In this document: in pieces, positions 1 to 7,238 of the stretch | Layout of the letters: the number at the start of each line of letters is the position of its first letter | Numbering within the stretch: position 1 is the stretch's first letter | Assembly (NCBI GenBank): GCA_022801735.1 | Contig: JAAWSW010000008.1 | Location: 1 to 25,273 of the forward strand | Reading direction: 5' to 3' | Origin: Bacilli bacterium | GTDB lineage: Bacteria; Bacillota_I; Bacilli_A; RF39; UBA660 | Length of the DNA stretch: 25,273 nt | The notes under the pieces: model-generated | Database searches by the model: none | What the model saw: the letters and a program-made list of their open reading frames with translations, nothing else | Told to the model about the DNA's origin: nothing | Made by a program: the position numbers and the translations under genes

Positions 1-43
1 AGGTCTTGTTTTCTCGTAAATGAGTGTAAAGTTATTTAGGTAT

Positions 44-70
44 AAAAAAAGACTAATTCTTTTTAGTCCT
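44..70 (-). terminator. Rho-independent terminator of whiA
   Basis: On the minus strand GACTAA/TTAGTC arms (51-56 and 63-68) close a six-base loop and extend outwards with a G-T pair and an A-T pair; seven T residues (44-50) follow. The whiA stop codon at 53-55 is inside the stem, so the gene ends within its own terminator. Confidence 0.8.
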
Positions 71-967
71 CATTTTCTCTGCTAATTGTTTAACTTTATT
101 AAACCTGTGGTATAAACCTGATTTAGTAATTTTATTACCAGTCTCCAAACTAATAATTTCACTAAGTTCCATTAAAGATGTATCAGGATATTTTAACCTA
201 TAATTGCACACAGTTTGCTCCTTTTCACTAAGCAAATCAAAAACATCCATTTCTTTTAATAATTCAATGTCAGCAACCTGATTATTAGATGTTTCAATAA
301 TTCTATCCACATTAGCCTGTTCACAATTATTAAGTCTATTAGTCATATTTTTATGATCTCTATATATTCTAATATCCTCATAATACATAACTGCTTTAAA
401 AGCAGATACCATCCTTAAAAAATCACCTATTTTTTCGGCTTCTTTAATATAAACCATATAACTATTATCACGATGCAAAACCTTACTATTTAAATTATAT
501 TTATTCAATAAATCATTAATAAAATAAGCATAACTTTCATTACTTAAATTAAATTCCAAATGATATCTAGAAGTCTTTGGATCATTAATGCTCGCACTCA
601 TCAAAAATACTCCACATAAATAGGCCCTTATAAGTTCATCATCCGCAATAATAAATTCATCTGGAATATCTCCATGAATTCCTAAATCTTTCAAAATAAT
701 ATCAGCTTTATTTTTAACCTCTAAAATATAAAGCATTTTTTTATTATAATTATAACCCTTACGAACCGTTATCTTAGGATTTATCTGATATATTTCCTTA
801 AATAAAAGAAATATATTTCTAGCAACACTATTATTTTCAGTTGTAACTACAATGCCGTTACTAATATCAGCATTACTATGAATAATTCCAGATAGTTCTG
901 AAATTCTTGTGGTTTCAGTAAAATCTAACTTACTAAGTTCATCTTTAACTGTACTAGTAAACGACAT
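53..967 (-). CDS. whiA: WhiA family DNA-binding regulator
   Basis: The 304-residue product matches WhiA: an N-terminal half related to LAGLIDADG homing endonucleases but serving as a regulator domain, and a C-terminal helix-turn-helix (roughly residues 220-300, including LLSEKEQTVCNYRLKYPD and the SGLYHRFNKV segment). WhiA proteins act in sporulation control in actinomycetes and in cell division and chromosome segregation in Bacillus. Length is typical (about 305-330). The ATG at 967 is preceded on the minus strand by GGAAAGGGTGATTAT, a fair ribosome site. In most Bacillota whiA directly follows yvcK; here a plus-strand Rpn gene separates them, so whiA probably has its own promoter. The TAG stop lies inside a terminator hairpin. 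Family assignment is firm; the role in this organism is inferred. Confidence 0.95.
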   Translation of the reverse strand: MSFTSTVKDELSKLDFTETTRISELSGIIHSNADISNGIVVTTENNSVARNIFLLFKEIYQINPKITVRKGYNYNKKMLYILEVKNKADIILKDLGIHGDIPDEFIIADDELIRAYLCGVFLMSASINDPKTSRYHLEFNLSNESYAYFINDLLNKYNLNSKVLHRDNSYMVYIKEAEKIGDFLRMVSAFKAVMYYEDIRIYRDHKNMTNRLNNCEQANVDRIIETSNNQVADIELLKEMDVFDLLSEKEQTVCNYRLKYPDTSLMELSEIISLETGNKITKSGLYHRFNKVKQLAEKMRTKKN

Positions 968-1176
968 ATAATCACCCTTTCCATTAAAAATATAATATCA
1001 TAAAATAATATAAAAATGAAAAAAAATCATGAAAAAAGAAGGAATTTACATATATAACACAGTACCATACATATAAGAAGGTAAAAAATACCTTCTAGAA
1101 AGAATGGTGATATTATGACTTAATTAAATATAAAAGAATAAAAAGAGGCCTAAATAATAAAGCGAGGTACAAAAAA
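968..1176. other. Divergent whiA / rpn intergenic region
   Basis: This 209-base AT-rich gap should hold promoters for two divergent genes. A possible plus-strand sigma-A promoter is TTTACA (1045-1050), 17 bases, TACATA (1068-1073). A hairpin AGAAGGTA/TACCTTCT with an AAAAA loop spans 1076-1096 but has no clear T-tract on either side. At 1114 a ribosome-site-like AATGGTGATATT precedes ATG ACT TAA, a two-codon frame that may be a remnant of a lost gene start. No RNA gene is recognised. Confidence 0.4.
992..1000 (-). promoter_or_regulatory. Candidate whiA promoter (extended -10)
   Basis: Minus strand reads TGATATTAT, an extended -10 type element, about 25 bases upstream of the whiA ATG. A weak TTCATT lies 17-20 bases further upstream. 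The region is very AT-rich, so chance matches are easy; support comes mainly from whiA needing a promoter after being separated from yvcK. Confidence 0.35.
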
Positions 1177-2079
1177 ATGAACACATTATTAACCAAAGAA
1201 GAATTAAAACAAATAGATAAAGAAGTAACATTAATACCTTTAACATATGACTTTTCTTTTAAAAGAGTATTTAATAATAATTTAGAACTTCTAAAAGATT
1301 TTCTAATATCAGTATTAAATTTAGAATATATATTAGATCCAAAAGAATGTAAAATAGAATTACTTCCAAATGAATTACCAAAAGAAAATAAAAATGAATA
1401 TAAAAAGACTTTAGATATAAATGTTGTATTGAATGAAGAAGTACATGTAGATATAGAAGTTAATAGAGAATCTTTTAATGATATAAAATTAAGAAATTTG
1501 ATGTTTGCTGATAAAGGATATAGTATGTTATTAGAAACAGGAGATAATTATCACTTATTAAATGATAAGATACTATATCAATTAAACTTAAATGCTAGAG
1601 AGAAACAAATATTAATAGGAGATGATATAGTAGTACCATATGGATTAAAAAGTAAAATGGTATATAATGAGAACAAGAAAATAGTAATAAAGTATCTTGC
1701 GTATTATAGGCATTTATACTATAATAAAGGTACCAAAAAGAAATCAGATATATGGCTAGCGGCTTTAACAGCCGAAACGTTTAGTGAATTAGAAGAGATG
1801 TTAAGTCATATATTGACACCCAAAGATAAAGATAGATTTATTAGGGAAGTGATAGAGATGAGTAAAGAAGAGTTTAGTTTACATGAATGGGAGAAAGAGA
1901 AATTAGATGCATTAGTTGAATCAGAGAAGAGGAAGAATGCAATTAATGAAGGAATTGAGCAAGGATCTAAGCAAGAAAAACTAGATATTGCTAAGAATAT
2001 GCTTGCTAAAGGAACTGATATAGAATATATATCAGAAGTTACAAATTTATCTATAAAAGAGATTGAAACCTTAAAATAA
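1177..2079 (+). CDS. Rpn family recombination-promoting nuclease / PD-(D/E)XK transposase-like protein
   Basis: The 300-residue protein has the layout of the Rpn/YhgA-like family (PD-(D/E)XK nuclease family transposase): an N-terminal DFSFKRVFNNN segment where family members begin 'D..FK.vFg', a nuclease core with LDINVVLNEEVHVDIEVNRE at about residues 88-107 (candidate acidic residues Asp89, Asp102 and Glu104), and a C-terminal helical tail (NEGIEQG...ISEVTNLSIKEIETLK) typical of these proteins. Known Rpn members are DNA endonucleases that raise RecA-independent recombination; some are phage-defence factors. GAGG (1164-1167) sits nine bases before the ATG. It is the only gene here that opposes replication and it splits yvcK from whiA, so acquisition by insertion is likely. 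No terminal inverted repeats or target duplication were found. Exact biochemical activity is unknown. Confidence 0.85.
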   Translation: MNTLLTKEELKQIDKEVTLIPLTYDFSFKRVFNNNLELLKDFLISVLNLEYILDPKECKIELLPNELPKENKNEYKKTLDINVVLNEEVHVDIEVNRESFNDIKLRNLMFADKGYSMLLETGDNYHLLNDKILYQLNLNAREKQILIGDDIVVPYGLKSKMVYNENKKIVIKYLAYYRHLYYNKGTKKKSDIWLAALTAETFSELEEMLSHILTPKDKDRFIREVIEMSKEEFSLHEWEKEKLDALVESEKRKNAINEGIEQGSKQEKLDIAKNMLAKGTDIEYISEVTNLSIKEIETLK

Positions 2080-2095
2080 GTTTCAATCTCTTTTT
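2056..2095 (+). terminator. Strong bidirectional terminator between rpn and yvcK
   Basis: GAGATTGAAAC (2059-2069) pairs perfectly with GTTTCAATCTC (2080-2090), extendable by three A-T pairs, followed by TTTTT on the plus strand and TTTT on the minus strand. It contains the rpn stop (2077-2079) in its loop and lies 20 bases past the yvcK stop, so it can end both convergent units. Confidence 0.9.
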
Positions 2096-2109
2096 ACTTA
2101 ATTTATAAC

Positions 2110-3060
2110 CTAATCTAATAAATAAGAAAGAATATCAATAGATACCTTCATAGTATTATGTCTAATATATCCATTTTCAATTAAAACATAATTATCTTCA
2201 ATTATACCAGCACCTAAAGCCTTAATATTTTCATAATCTATTTCCACTAAATCTTTTTGCTCACTATCAGCATACTTATTAATAAGTTCTTTTGAAATTT
2301 TACCATTATTTACAACAACTGCATCCACTTTACGATTACCTAAATAACTATTAAGTAATTTTATATGATGACTTACAGAAAAATCATCAGTTTCACCAGG
2401 TTGCGTCATAATATTACATACATAAATAATTTTGGCAGAAGATTTCTCAATTTCCTCTCGTACTTCTTCACAAATCAAATTTGGAATAATACTAGTAAAT
2501 AAACTACCCATACTAAGAATAATCGCATCTGCATTACGAATAGCCTTTAAAACCCTAGGATTAACCATAGGCCTCTCTTTATATGATACAGATTCGATCG
2601 TTCTTGTATCTTCGGTTATAAAATGTTCACCTTCTACAAAATTACCATCTTCCATTTTTCCAACCAAAGTAACATTATCCTCAGTAAGCGGCAATACCTT
2701 ACCCTTTAAATTAAGTAAAGAATCAATAAGTTCAATACCATCAGACATATTCCCCATAATCTCATTAGCGCCTGTAAGTAAAATATTTCCCAAAGCATGA
2801 CCATCTAAATCACTACTAGTATCAAATCTATAATCAAATAATTTCTCAACTTTTTCCTCATCCTCAGACAGACTAATTAAAACCTTACGAATATCACCAA
2901 CAGCAAGCATATTAAACTCTTCTCTAAGTCTTCCTGTACTTTTTCCATCATCGCAAACCGAAACAACTGCTGAAATATCAAAAGGAACCTTTTTTAATCC
3001 CCTAAGTAAAATACTCATTCCAGTTCCTCCACCTAAAACTGCTAATTTAATTGCCTTCAT
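2110..3060 (-). CDS. yvcK: Gluconeogenesis factor YvcK/GlmR (CofD-like)
   Basis: The protein (316 residues) belongs to the YvcK/GlmR/CofD-like family. The N-terminal nucleotide-binding loop LGGGTGMS is at about residues 9-16, followed by the VSVCDDGKSTGRLREEF segment, GDIRKVLISLS, the HALGNILLTG motif and the SMGSLFTSIIPNL motif. In Bacillus this UDP-GlcNAc-binding protein links central carbon flow to cell-wall precursor synthesis. The ATG at 3060 is preferred because AGGTGG lies eight bases upstream; an in-frame GTG at 3072 overlaps that site and the end of trxB. The gene follows trxB with a one-base gap, so it is co-transcribed. The usual partner rapZ/yvcJ is not present. Confidence 0.93.
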   Translation of the reverse strand: MKAIKLAVLGGGTGMSILLRGLKKVPFDISAVVSVCDDGKSTGRLREEFNMLAVGDIRKVLISLSEDEEKVEKLFDYRFDTSSDLDGHALGNILLTGANEIMGNMSDGIELIDSLLNLKGKVLPLTEDNVTLVGKMEDGNFVEGEHFITEDTRTIESVSYKERPMVNPRVLKAIRNADAIILSMGSLFTSIIPNLICEEVREEIEKSSAKIIYVCNIMTQPGETDDFSVSHHIKLLNSYLGNRKVDAVVVNNGKISKELINKYADSEQKDLVEIDYENIKALGAGIIEDNYVLIENGYIRHNTMKVSIDILSYLLD

Positions 3061-3061
3061 A

Positions 3062-3931
3062 CTATTCACCACCTGATTTTATACTTAATGCTGCAACTGC
3101 ACCTTCACTAACCGCAGTTACAATTTGATAAACGTCCTTTTTAATTACATCACCACAAGCGTAAATATTTTCAAGTGATGTTTCCATTTTATCATTAACC
3201 TTTATATAGCCATCTACAGTATCTACCCCTGAAATGAAATCAAAATTAGGTTTACCACCAATCGCTATAAATAATCCATCTACCATAAACTCTTTACCAT
3301 TAGATAAAATAACCTTATTTAAAATTTCATCATTAGATTGAAGTTCTGAAATATTATTCCCCTCAATAATAACAATATTTTTACATTCTTTTGCGCGATT
3401 AATAAGTTCTAAAGAAGCCCTTACTTTGCTTCTTACAAAAATATAAACTTTTTCACATAAATCGGATAAATATAAAGCATTAGTAAAAGCAGAATCTCCG
3501 CCACCAACAACGCCTACAACCTTATCCTTATAAAAAGTTCCATCACATACCGCACAATAACTTATTCCACAAATATTGTCCTCACCAAGACCCAATTTTA
3601 AAGGTTTTCTTCCAGTCGCAATCACAACATTCTTACATTTAAATTCTTTATCTGATAACTTAACAATATAATCTTCCGACCTTACAATAGACTTTACCTC
3701 TCCAAATTCAAATAAAATACTATTTTTCTTAATATGGTCAAACATCTCTAAAGCAAGATCAGCACCATTAATAGAAGAAAAACCTAAATAATTTTCCACA
3801 TTACTAGTTTTAAGTAACTGCCCGCCAGGTGCATCCTTATCAATTATCAAAACAGATATCCCCGCTCTTTTTAAATATAGTGCAGCACTCATTCCTGCAG
3901 GACCAGCACCTATAACAATCGTATTATACAT
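3062..3931 (-). CDS. trxB: Thioredoxin-disulfide reductase
   Basis: The 289-residue flavoprotein reduces thioredoxin using NADPH. Visible motifs are the FAD-binding GAGPAGMSAALYLKRAG (8-24), GGQLL (36-40), the redox-active CAVC pair (126-129), the NADPH-binding VVGGGDSAF (141-149) and the C-terminal FAD motif YACGDV near residue 258. It is slightly shorter than the usual ~305-315 residues, the tail ending soon after the GAVAA helix. It overlaps the 3' end of lgt by eight bases and uses a GAGGGGG ribosome site within lgt, indicating translational coupling. Context (lgt-trxB-yvcK) is conserved in Bacillota. Specificity for thioredoxin rather than ferredoxin/flavodoxin systems is by family resemblance. 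Confidence 0.93.
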   Translation of the reverse strand: MYNTIVIGAGPAGMSAALYLKRAGISVLIIDKDAPGGQLLKTSNVENYLGFSSINGADLALEMFDHIKKNSILFEFGEVKSIVRSEDYIVKLSDKEFKCKNVVIATGRKPLKLGLGEDNICGISYCAVCDGTFYKDKVVGVVGGGDSAFTNALYLSDLCEKVYIFVRSKVRASLELINRAKECKNIVIIEGNNISELQSNDEILNKVILSNGKEFMVDGLFIAIGGKPNFDFISGVDTVDGYIKVNDKMETSLENIYACGDVIKKDVYQIVTAVSEGAVAALSIKSGGE

Positions 3932-4718
3932 CTTTCAAATCCCCCTCTTTATAAAGCCTACACTTTTTGTAACTAAAGAAGAACAAAATAATCCCACTTA
4001 TAAACATAATTAAAGAAATAATTTGAGCAATACGCAAATCAAAAAACATCAAACTATCAGTTCTAAGACATTCAATAAAAAATCTACCAACGCTATACCA
4101 CATTAAGTATAAGCCTGTAAGCATCCCAATCTTATTTTTCTTAAATCTTCTAAATAATATCAAGAAAATAAATCCAAGAATACACCATAAAGATTCAAAA
4201 AAGAAAGTAGGAATATAATAAGTTCCATCAAGATTCATGCCCTCAATTATAAAATTAGGTAAATGCATATCTTGCAATGCACTAAATGTCGTAGAAGGAC
4301 CATGAGCCTCACCATTAAAGAAATTACCCCAACGACCAATTGCCTGACCAATAATAAGTCCAACAACTAAAAAATCTAAAATAAGCAAAATATTAACTTT
4401 TTTCTTATATAAATAAATAATTATAAACATCAAAGCCGCAATTATACCACCATGGATAGCAAGACCACCATTCCATACCATAAATATTTCGATAGGATTA
4501 CTTAAATAATAACCAAAATTAAATAATACAAAATATAATCTTGCACCAATTATTCCTATAATAATTGAAAAAAATAATAAATTAACAATAAAATCCTCTT
4601 CAAAACCAAATTTCTTAGATTCCTTAATTATTAATTGTCCACCAACAATAATACCAAGAAAAATAAATATAGAGTACCAATGTATACTAATAAAACCCAA
4701 ATCAATTACTGGATTCAT
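3924..4718 (-). CDS. lgt: Prolipoprotein diacylglyceryl transferase
   Basis: This 264-residue polytopic membrane enzyme transfers diacylglycerol from phosphatidylglycerol to the lipobox cysteine of prolipoproteins. It carries the Lgt signature GRWGNFFNGEAHG at about residues 128-140, an early GARLYFVLFN segment with the conserved arginine, and the GGLAIHGGII motif (84-93). About seven hydrophobic segments are evident. The ATG has AAAGGTG upstream. It starts one base after the preceding membrane-protein gene and overlaps trxB, so the set is an operon. Its product would act on YidC encoded in this same window, which has a lipobox. In many relatives hprK directly precedes lgt; here it does not. 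Confidence 0.96.
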   Translation of the reverse strand: MNPVIDLGFISIHWYSIFIFLGIIVGGQLIIKESKKFGFEEDFIVNLLFFSIIIGIIGARLYFVLFNFGYYLSNPIEIFMVWNGGLAIHGGIIAALMFIIIYLYKKKVNILLILDFLVVGLIIGQAIGRWGNFFNGEAHGPSTTFSALQDMHLPNFIIEGMNLDGTYYIPTFFFESLWCILGFIFLILFRRFKKNKIGMLTGLYLMWYSVGRFFIECLRTDSLMFFDLRIAQIISLIMFISGIILFFFSYKKCRLYKEGDLKDV

Positions 4719-4719
4719 A

Positions 4720-5136
4720 TTATTTCACCTTTCCCTTTATCTTATCTAAAACAAAAGTATCCATCAAAACATTTAAAATAGAAATTAATAAAGAAGCACA
4801 TACAGCAAACCAAATACCATTAATATAAAAATGAGGATTTAAAACTAAACTAACTATTTTTAAAATAATTAAGTTAATAAAAGGATAAAATAATCCTAAT
4901 GTAATTCCAGTAATTGGAATCGTAAGCCATACCAAAAATGGTTTAATCGTTTTATTAAGTAAAAATATAATAACCGCAGCAATTAAACTCCATAACCCAA
5001 AATAACCATTATCAATATATAATGTATCATCAAATATCAATGATGTAACCATTAAAATGGCTGCATAGCCTACCATTTTAATAGCCCAATCAATCAATTT
5101 ATAAAAAAATTCCTTAGAAAAAATATTTTTCTTCAT
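4720..5136 (-). CDS. YvlD/DUF360-type (phage holin 4 superfamily) membrane protein
   Basis: The 138-residue protein has four predicted membrane segments (about 17-33, 47-60, 68-95 and 105-125). The block NKTIKPFLVWLTIPITGITL followed by GLFYPFINLIIL resembles the conserved core of YvlD-like proteins (family name phage holin 4 superfamily; most are ordinary chromosomal membrane proteins). Function is unknown; in Bacillus yvlD is in a cell-envelope stress operon. It is the first gene of the operon running into lgt, trxB and yvcK, with AAGGTGA upstream of its ATG. A gene of this family next to hprK-lgt is a common arrangement, which supports the call. The name should not be taken as evidence of phage origin. 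Confidence 0.75.
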   Translation of the reverse strand: MKKNIFSKEFFYKLIDWAIKMVGYAAILMVTSLIFDDTLYIDNGYFGLWSLIAAVIIFLLNKTIKPFLVWLTIPITGITLGLFYPFINLIILKIVSLVLNPHFYINGIWFAVCASLLISILNVLMDTFVLDKIKGKVK

Positions 5137-5163
5137 TTATTTCACCTTTTCATGACATATATC

Positions 5164-5184
5164 TATAATTATACCATAATTATA
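5164..5184 (-). promoter_or_regulatory. Promoter of the yvlD-lgt-trxB-yvcK operon within a perfect palindrome
   Basis: The minus strand carries an extended -10, TGGTATAAT (5168-5176), about 32 bases before the first gene. It lies inside a perfect 9-bp inverted repeat (arms 5164-5172 and 5176-5184, three-base centre). No good -35 is seen; extended -10 promoters can work without one. The palindrome could be an operator, although such AT-rich dyads also arise by chance. Confidence 0.55.
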
Positions 5185-5191
5185 TTACACA

Positions 5192-7141
5192 TTATTCACT
5201 TTTTAATTCAAATAATATATCTCTAAGTTCCATAGCACGCTCAAAATCTAAATTTTTAGCCGCTTCCTTCATTTCATTTTCAATATTAATTATTAATTTT
5301 GCCTTTTCAGATTTACTCATCTTAGAAGGTTTATCATCTTTTACCTCTTGATTATTAGTTATTAAATCACGAATTTCTTTAACAATAGTTTTAGGTACAA
5401 TACCATGTTCTTTATTAAAAGCCTCTTGAATACTACGTCTTCTCGCAGTTTCAGTAATTGCCTTATTCATCGCATCACTTATATAATCAGCATACATAAT
5501 AACTCTACCTTCAGCATTTCTAGCCGCTCTACCAATAGTTTGGATAAGACTTCTCTCACTACGTAAAAATCCTTGCTTATCAGCATCCATTATCGCAATT
5601 AAACTAACTTCAGGAATATCAATCCCCTCCCTAAGTAAGTTTATTCCAACTACCACATCATATTTACCAAGTCTTAAATCACGAATAATACGAGTACGCT
5701 CTAAAGTCTTAATTTCATTATGTAAATAGGCAACTTTTATATCAATTTTTTTCAAATACTGAGTTAATTCTTCAGCCATTCTTATAGTTAAAGTTGTAAT
5801 CAAAGTTCTTTCATTTTTAGCAATCTGACCTCTTATTTGATCAACTAAATCATCAATTTGATTTTTAGTAGGTTTTACCTCTATCAAAGGATCTAATAAA
5901 CCAGTAGGTCTAATAATTTGTTCAATAACTTCATCATCACATTTATCAAGTTCATAATCACCAGGAGTAGCCGAAACATAAATAACATTGTCTAATTTAT
6001 TTTCAAACTCTTCAAACTTAAGAGGTCTATTATCTAAAGCACTAGGTAATCTGAAACCATAATCTGTTAAAACAGTCTTACGAGCCCTATCACCATTATA
6101 CATAGCCTTAACCTGTGGAATAGTAACATGCGATTCATCAATAACAAGTAAAAAATCATCACCAAAGAAATCAATTAAAGTTGTTGGCGTCTCTCCAGGC
6201 CCACGTAAAGCCAAATGGCGAGAATAATTCTCTACCCCTCTACAAAAACCAGTTTCAGAAAGCATTTCAATATCATAATTAGTTCTTTCCTTCAAACGTT
6301 GATATTCAAGTAATTTATTATCAGCCTTAAACTCTTCCAAACGTTCATCAAGTTCTTCCTTAATTCTTTCAATTGCAATCTTTAACTTATCCTCACTAGT
6401 AACAAAGTGACTAGCGGGAAATATCGTAATAGTTTTCTTATCAATCAAAATAGCACCAGTCACAACATCAAACTCACTAATTCTCTCGATTTCATCACCA
6501 AAAAATTCCACACGTATTCCCTTAGAATGCGCATTTGCAGGAATAACCTCTAAAACATCTCCACGAACCCTAAAAGCCCCTCTTTTTAAATCAATATTAT
6601 TTCTTTCATAAAGCATCTCAATTAATTTCTCTATAACCTTATCCCTATCAATAGTTTCACCAGTCACAAGAGATAAAGTTTTATTACGATATTCTTCGAT
6701 TTCACCTATACCATAAATACAAGAAACAGAAGCCACAACTATAACATCCTTATTATCCAGTAAAGAAGAAGTCGCATAATGACGTAACTCATCAATCTCA
6801 TCATTTATAGAAGCATCCTTTTCAATATAAGTATCTGTCTTAGCAACATAGGCCTCAGGTTGGTAGTAATCATAATAACTAACGAAAAAACAGACATGAT
6901 TTTTGGGAAATAATTCCTTAAATTCTGAGTATAATTGACCTGCCAAAGTCTTATTATGAGCAAGAACTAAAGTAGGTTTATTAATTTCCTTTATTACATT
7001 CGCAATAGTAAAAGTTTTCCCAGTACCAGTAGCCCCAAGTAATACCTGATTTTTCTTACCATTTTCAATACCACTAACTAATTTTTCTATAGCCAAAGGT
7101 TGGTCACCACTAGGCTCAAATTTAGATACCAATTCAAACAT
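5192..7141 (-). CDS. uvrB: Excinuclease ABC subunit B
   Basis: UvrB (649 residues) is the damage-verifying helicase-like subunit of nucleotide excision repair. Motifs include Walker A GATGTGKT (36-43), the YYDYYQPEAYV beta-hairpin region that clamps DNA, DESH in the Walker B position, IGRAARN (motif VI) and a C-terminal UVR domain (ENEMKEAAKNLDFERAMELR) that recruits UvrC. The ATG at 7141 is chosen because AAAGGAGG lies eight bases before it and the protein then starts MFELVSKFEPSGDQ as in other UvrBs; the frame is open 22 codons further upstream without a ribosome site. uvrA, often adjacent, is not in this window. A promoter lies directly upstream. Confidence 0.97.
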   Translation of the reverse strand: MFELVSKFEPSGDQPLAIEKLVSGIENGKKNQVLLGATGTGKTFTIANVIKEINKPTLVLAHNKTLAGQLYSEFKELFPKNHVCFFVSYYDYYQPEAYVAKTDTYIEKDASINDEIDELRHYATSSLLDNKDVIVVASVSCIYGIGEIEEYRNKTLSLVTGETIDRDKVIEKLIEMLYERNNIDLKRGAFRVRGDVLEVIPANAHSKGIRVEFFGDEIERISEFDVVTGAILIDKKTITIFPASHFVTSEDKLKIAIERIKEELDERLEEFKADNKLLEYQRLKERTNYDIEMLSETGFCRGVENYSRHLALRGPGETPTTLIDFFGDDFLLVIDESHVTIPQVKAMYNGDRARKTVLTDYGFRLPSALDNRPLKFEEFENKLDNVIYVSATPGDYELDKCDDEVIEQIIRPTGLLDPLIEVKPTKNQIDDLVDQIRGQIAKNERTLITTLTIRMAEELTQYLKKIDIKVAYLHNEIKTLERTRIIRDLRLGKYDVVVGINLLREGIDIPEVSLIAIMDADKQGFLRSERSLIQTIGRAARNAEGRVIMYADYISDAMNKAITETARRRSIQEAFNKEHGIVPKTIVKEIRDLITNNQEVKDDKPSKMSKSEKAKLIINIENEMKEAAKNLDFERAMELRDILFELKSE

Positions 7142-7178
7142 AAAACGCCTCCTTTCAAACACAAATAATCTGTTATTT

Positions 7179-7207
7179 ATTTTACCATTTTTAACAATAT
7201 AAAACAA
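7179..7207 (-). promoter_or_regulatory. uvrB promoter (TTGTTT-17-TAAAAT, extended -10)
   Basis: Minus strand: -35 TTGTTT (7202-7207), a 17-base spacer ending in TGG, and -10 TAAAAT (7179-7184), placing the start of transcription about 30 bases before the uvrB ATG. The -35 overlaps the T-tract of the upstream terminator. No LexA-type operator was recognised. Confidence 0.65.
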
Positions 7208-7231
7208 GGAATGAACCCAAAGACCATCCCT
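7201..7231 (-). terminator. Terminator after the RsmB-type methyltransferase
   Basis: On the minus strand AGGGATG pairs with CATTCCT (7225-7231 and 7207-7213, one G-T pair) around an 11-base loop and is followed by TGTTTT. On the plus strand one pair becomes A-C, so the hairpin is specific for leftward transcription. It is weaker than the other terminators here. Confidence 0.45.
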
Positions 7232-7238
7232 ATAAAAA

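Noticed and set aside
2432..2800. Open frame antisense to yvcK, and similar antisense frames inside dnaA, dnaN, gyrB and gyrA
   Set aside because: They lie wholly within well-supported genes, have low-complexity or hydrophobic translations without family resemblance and no consistent ribosome sites.
4720..5136. Phage origin for the 'holin' family protein
   Set aside because: The family name is historical; the gene sits in a housekeeping operon with no phage genes nearby.
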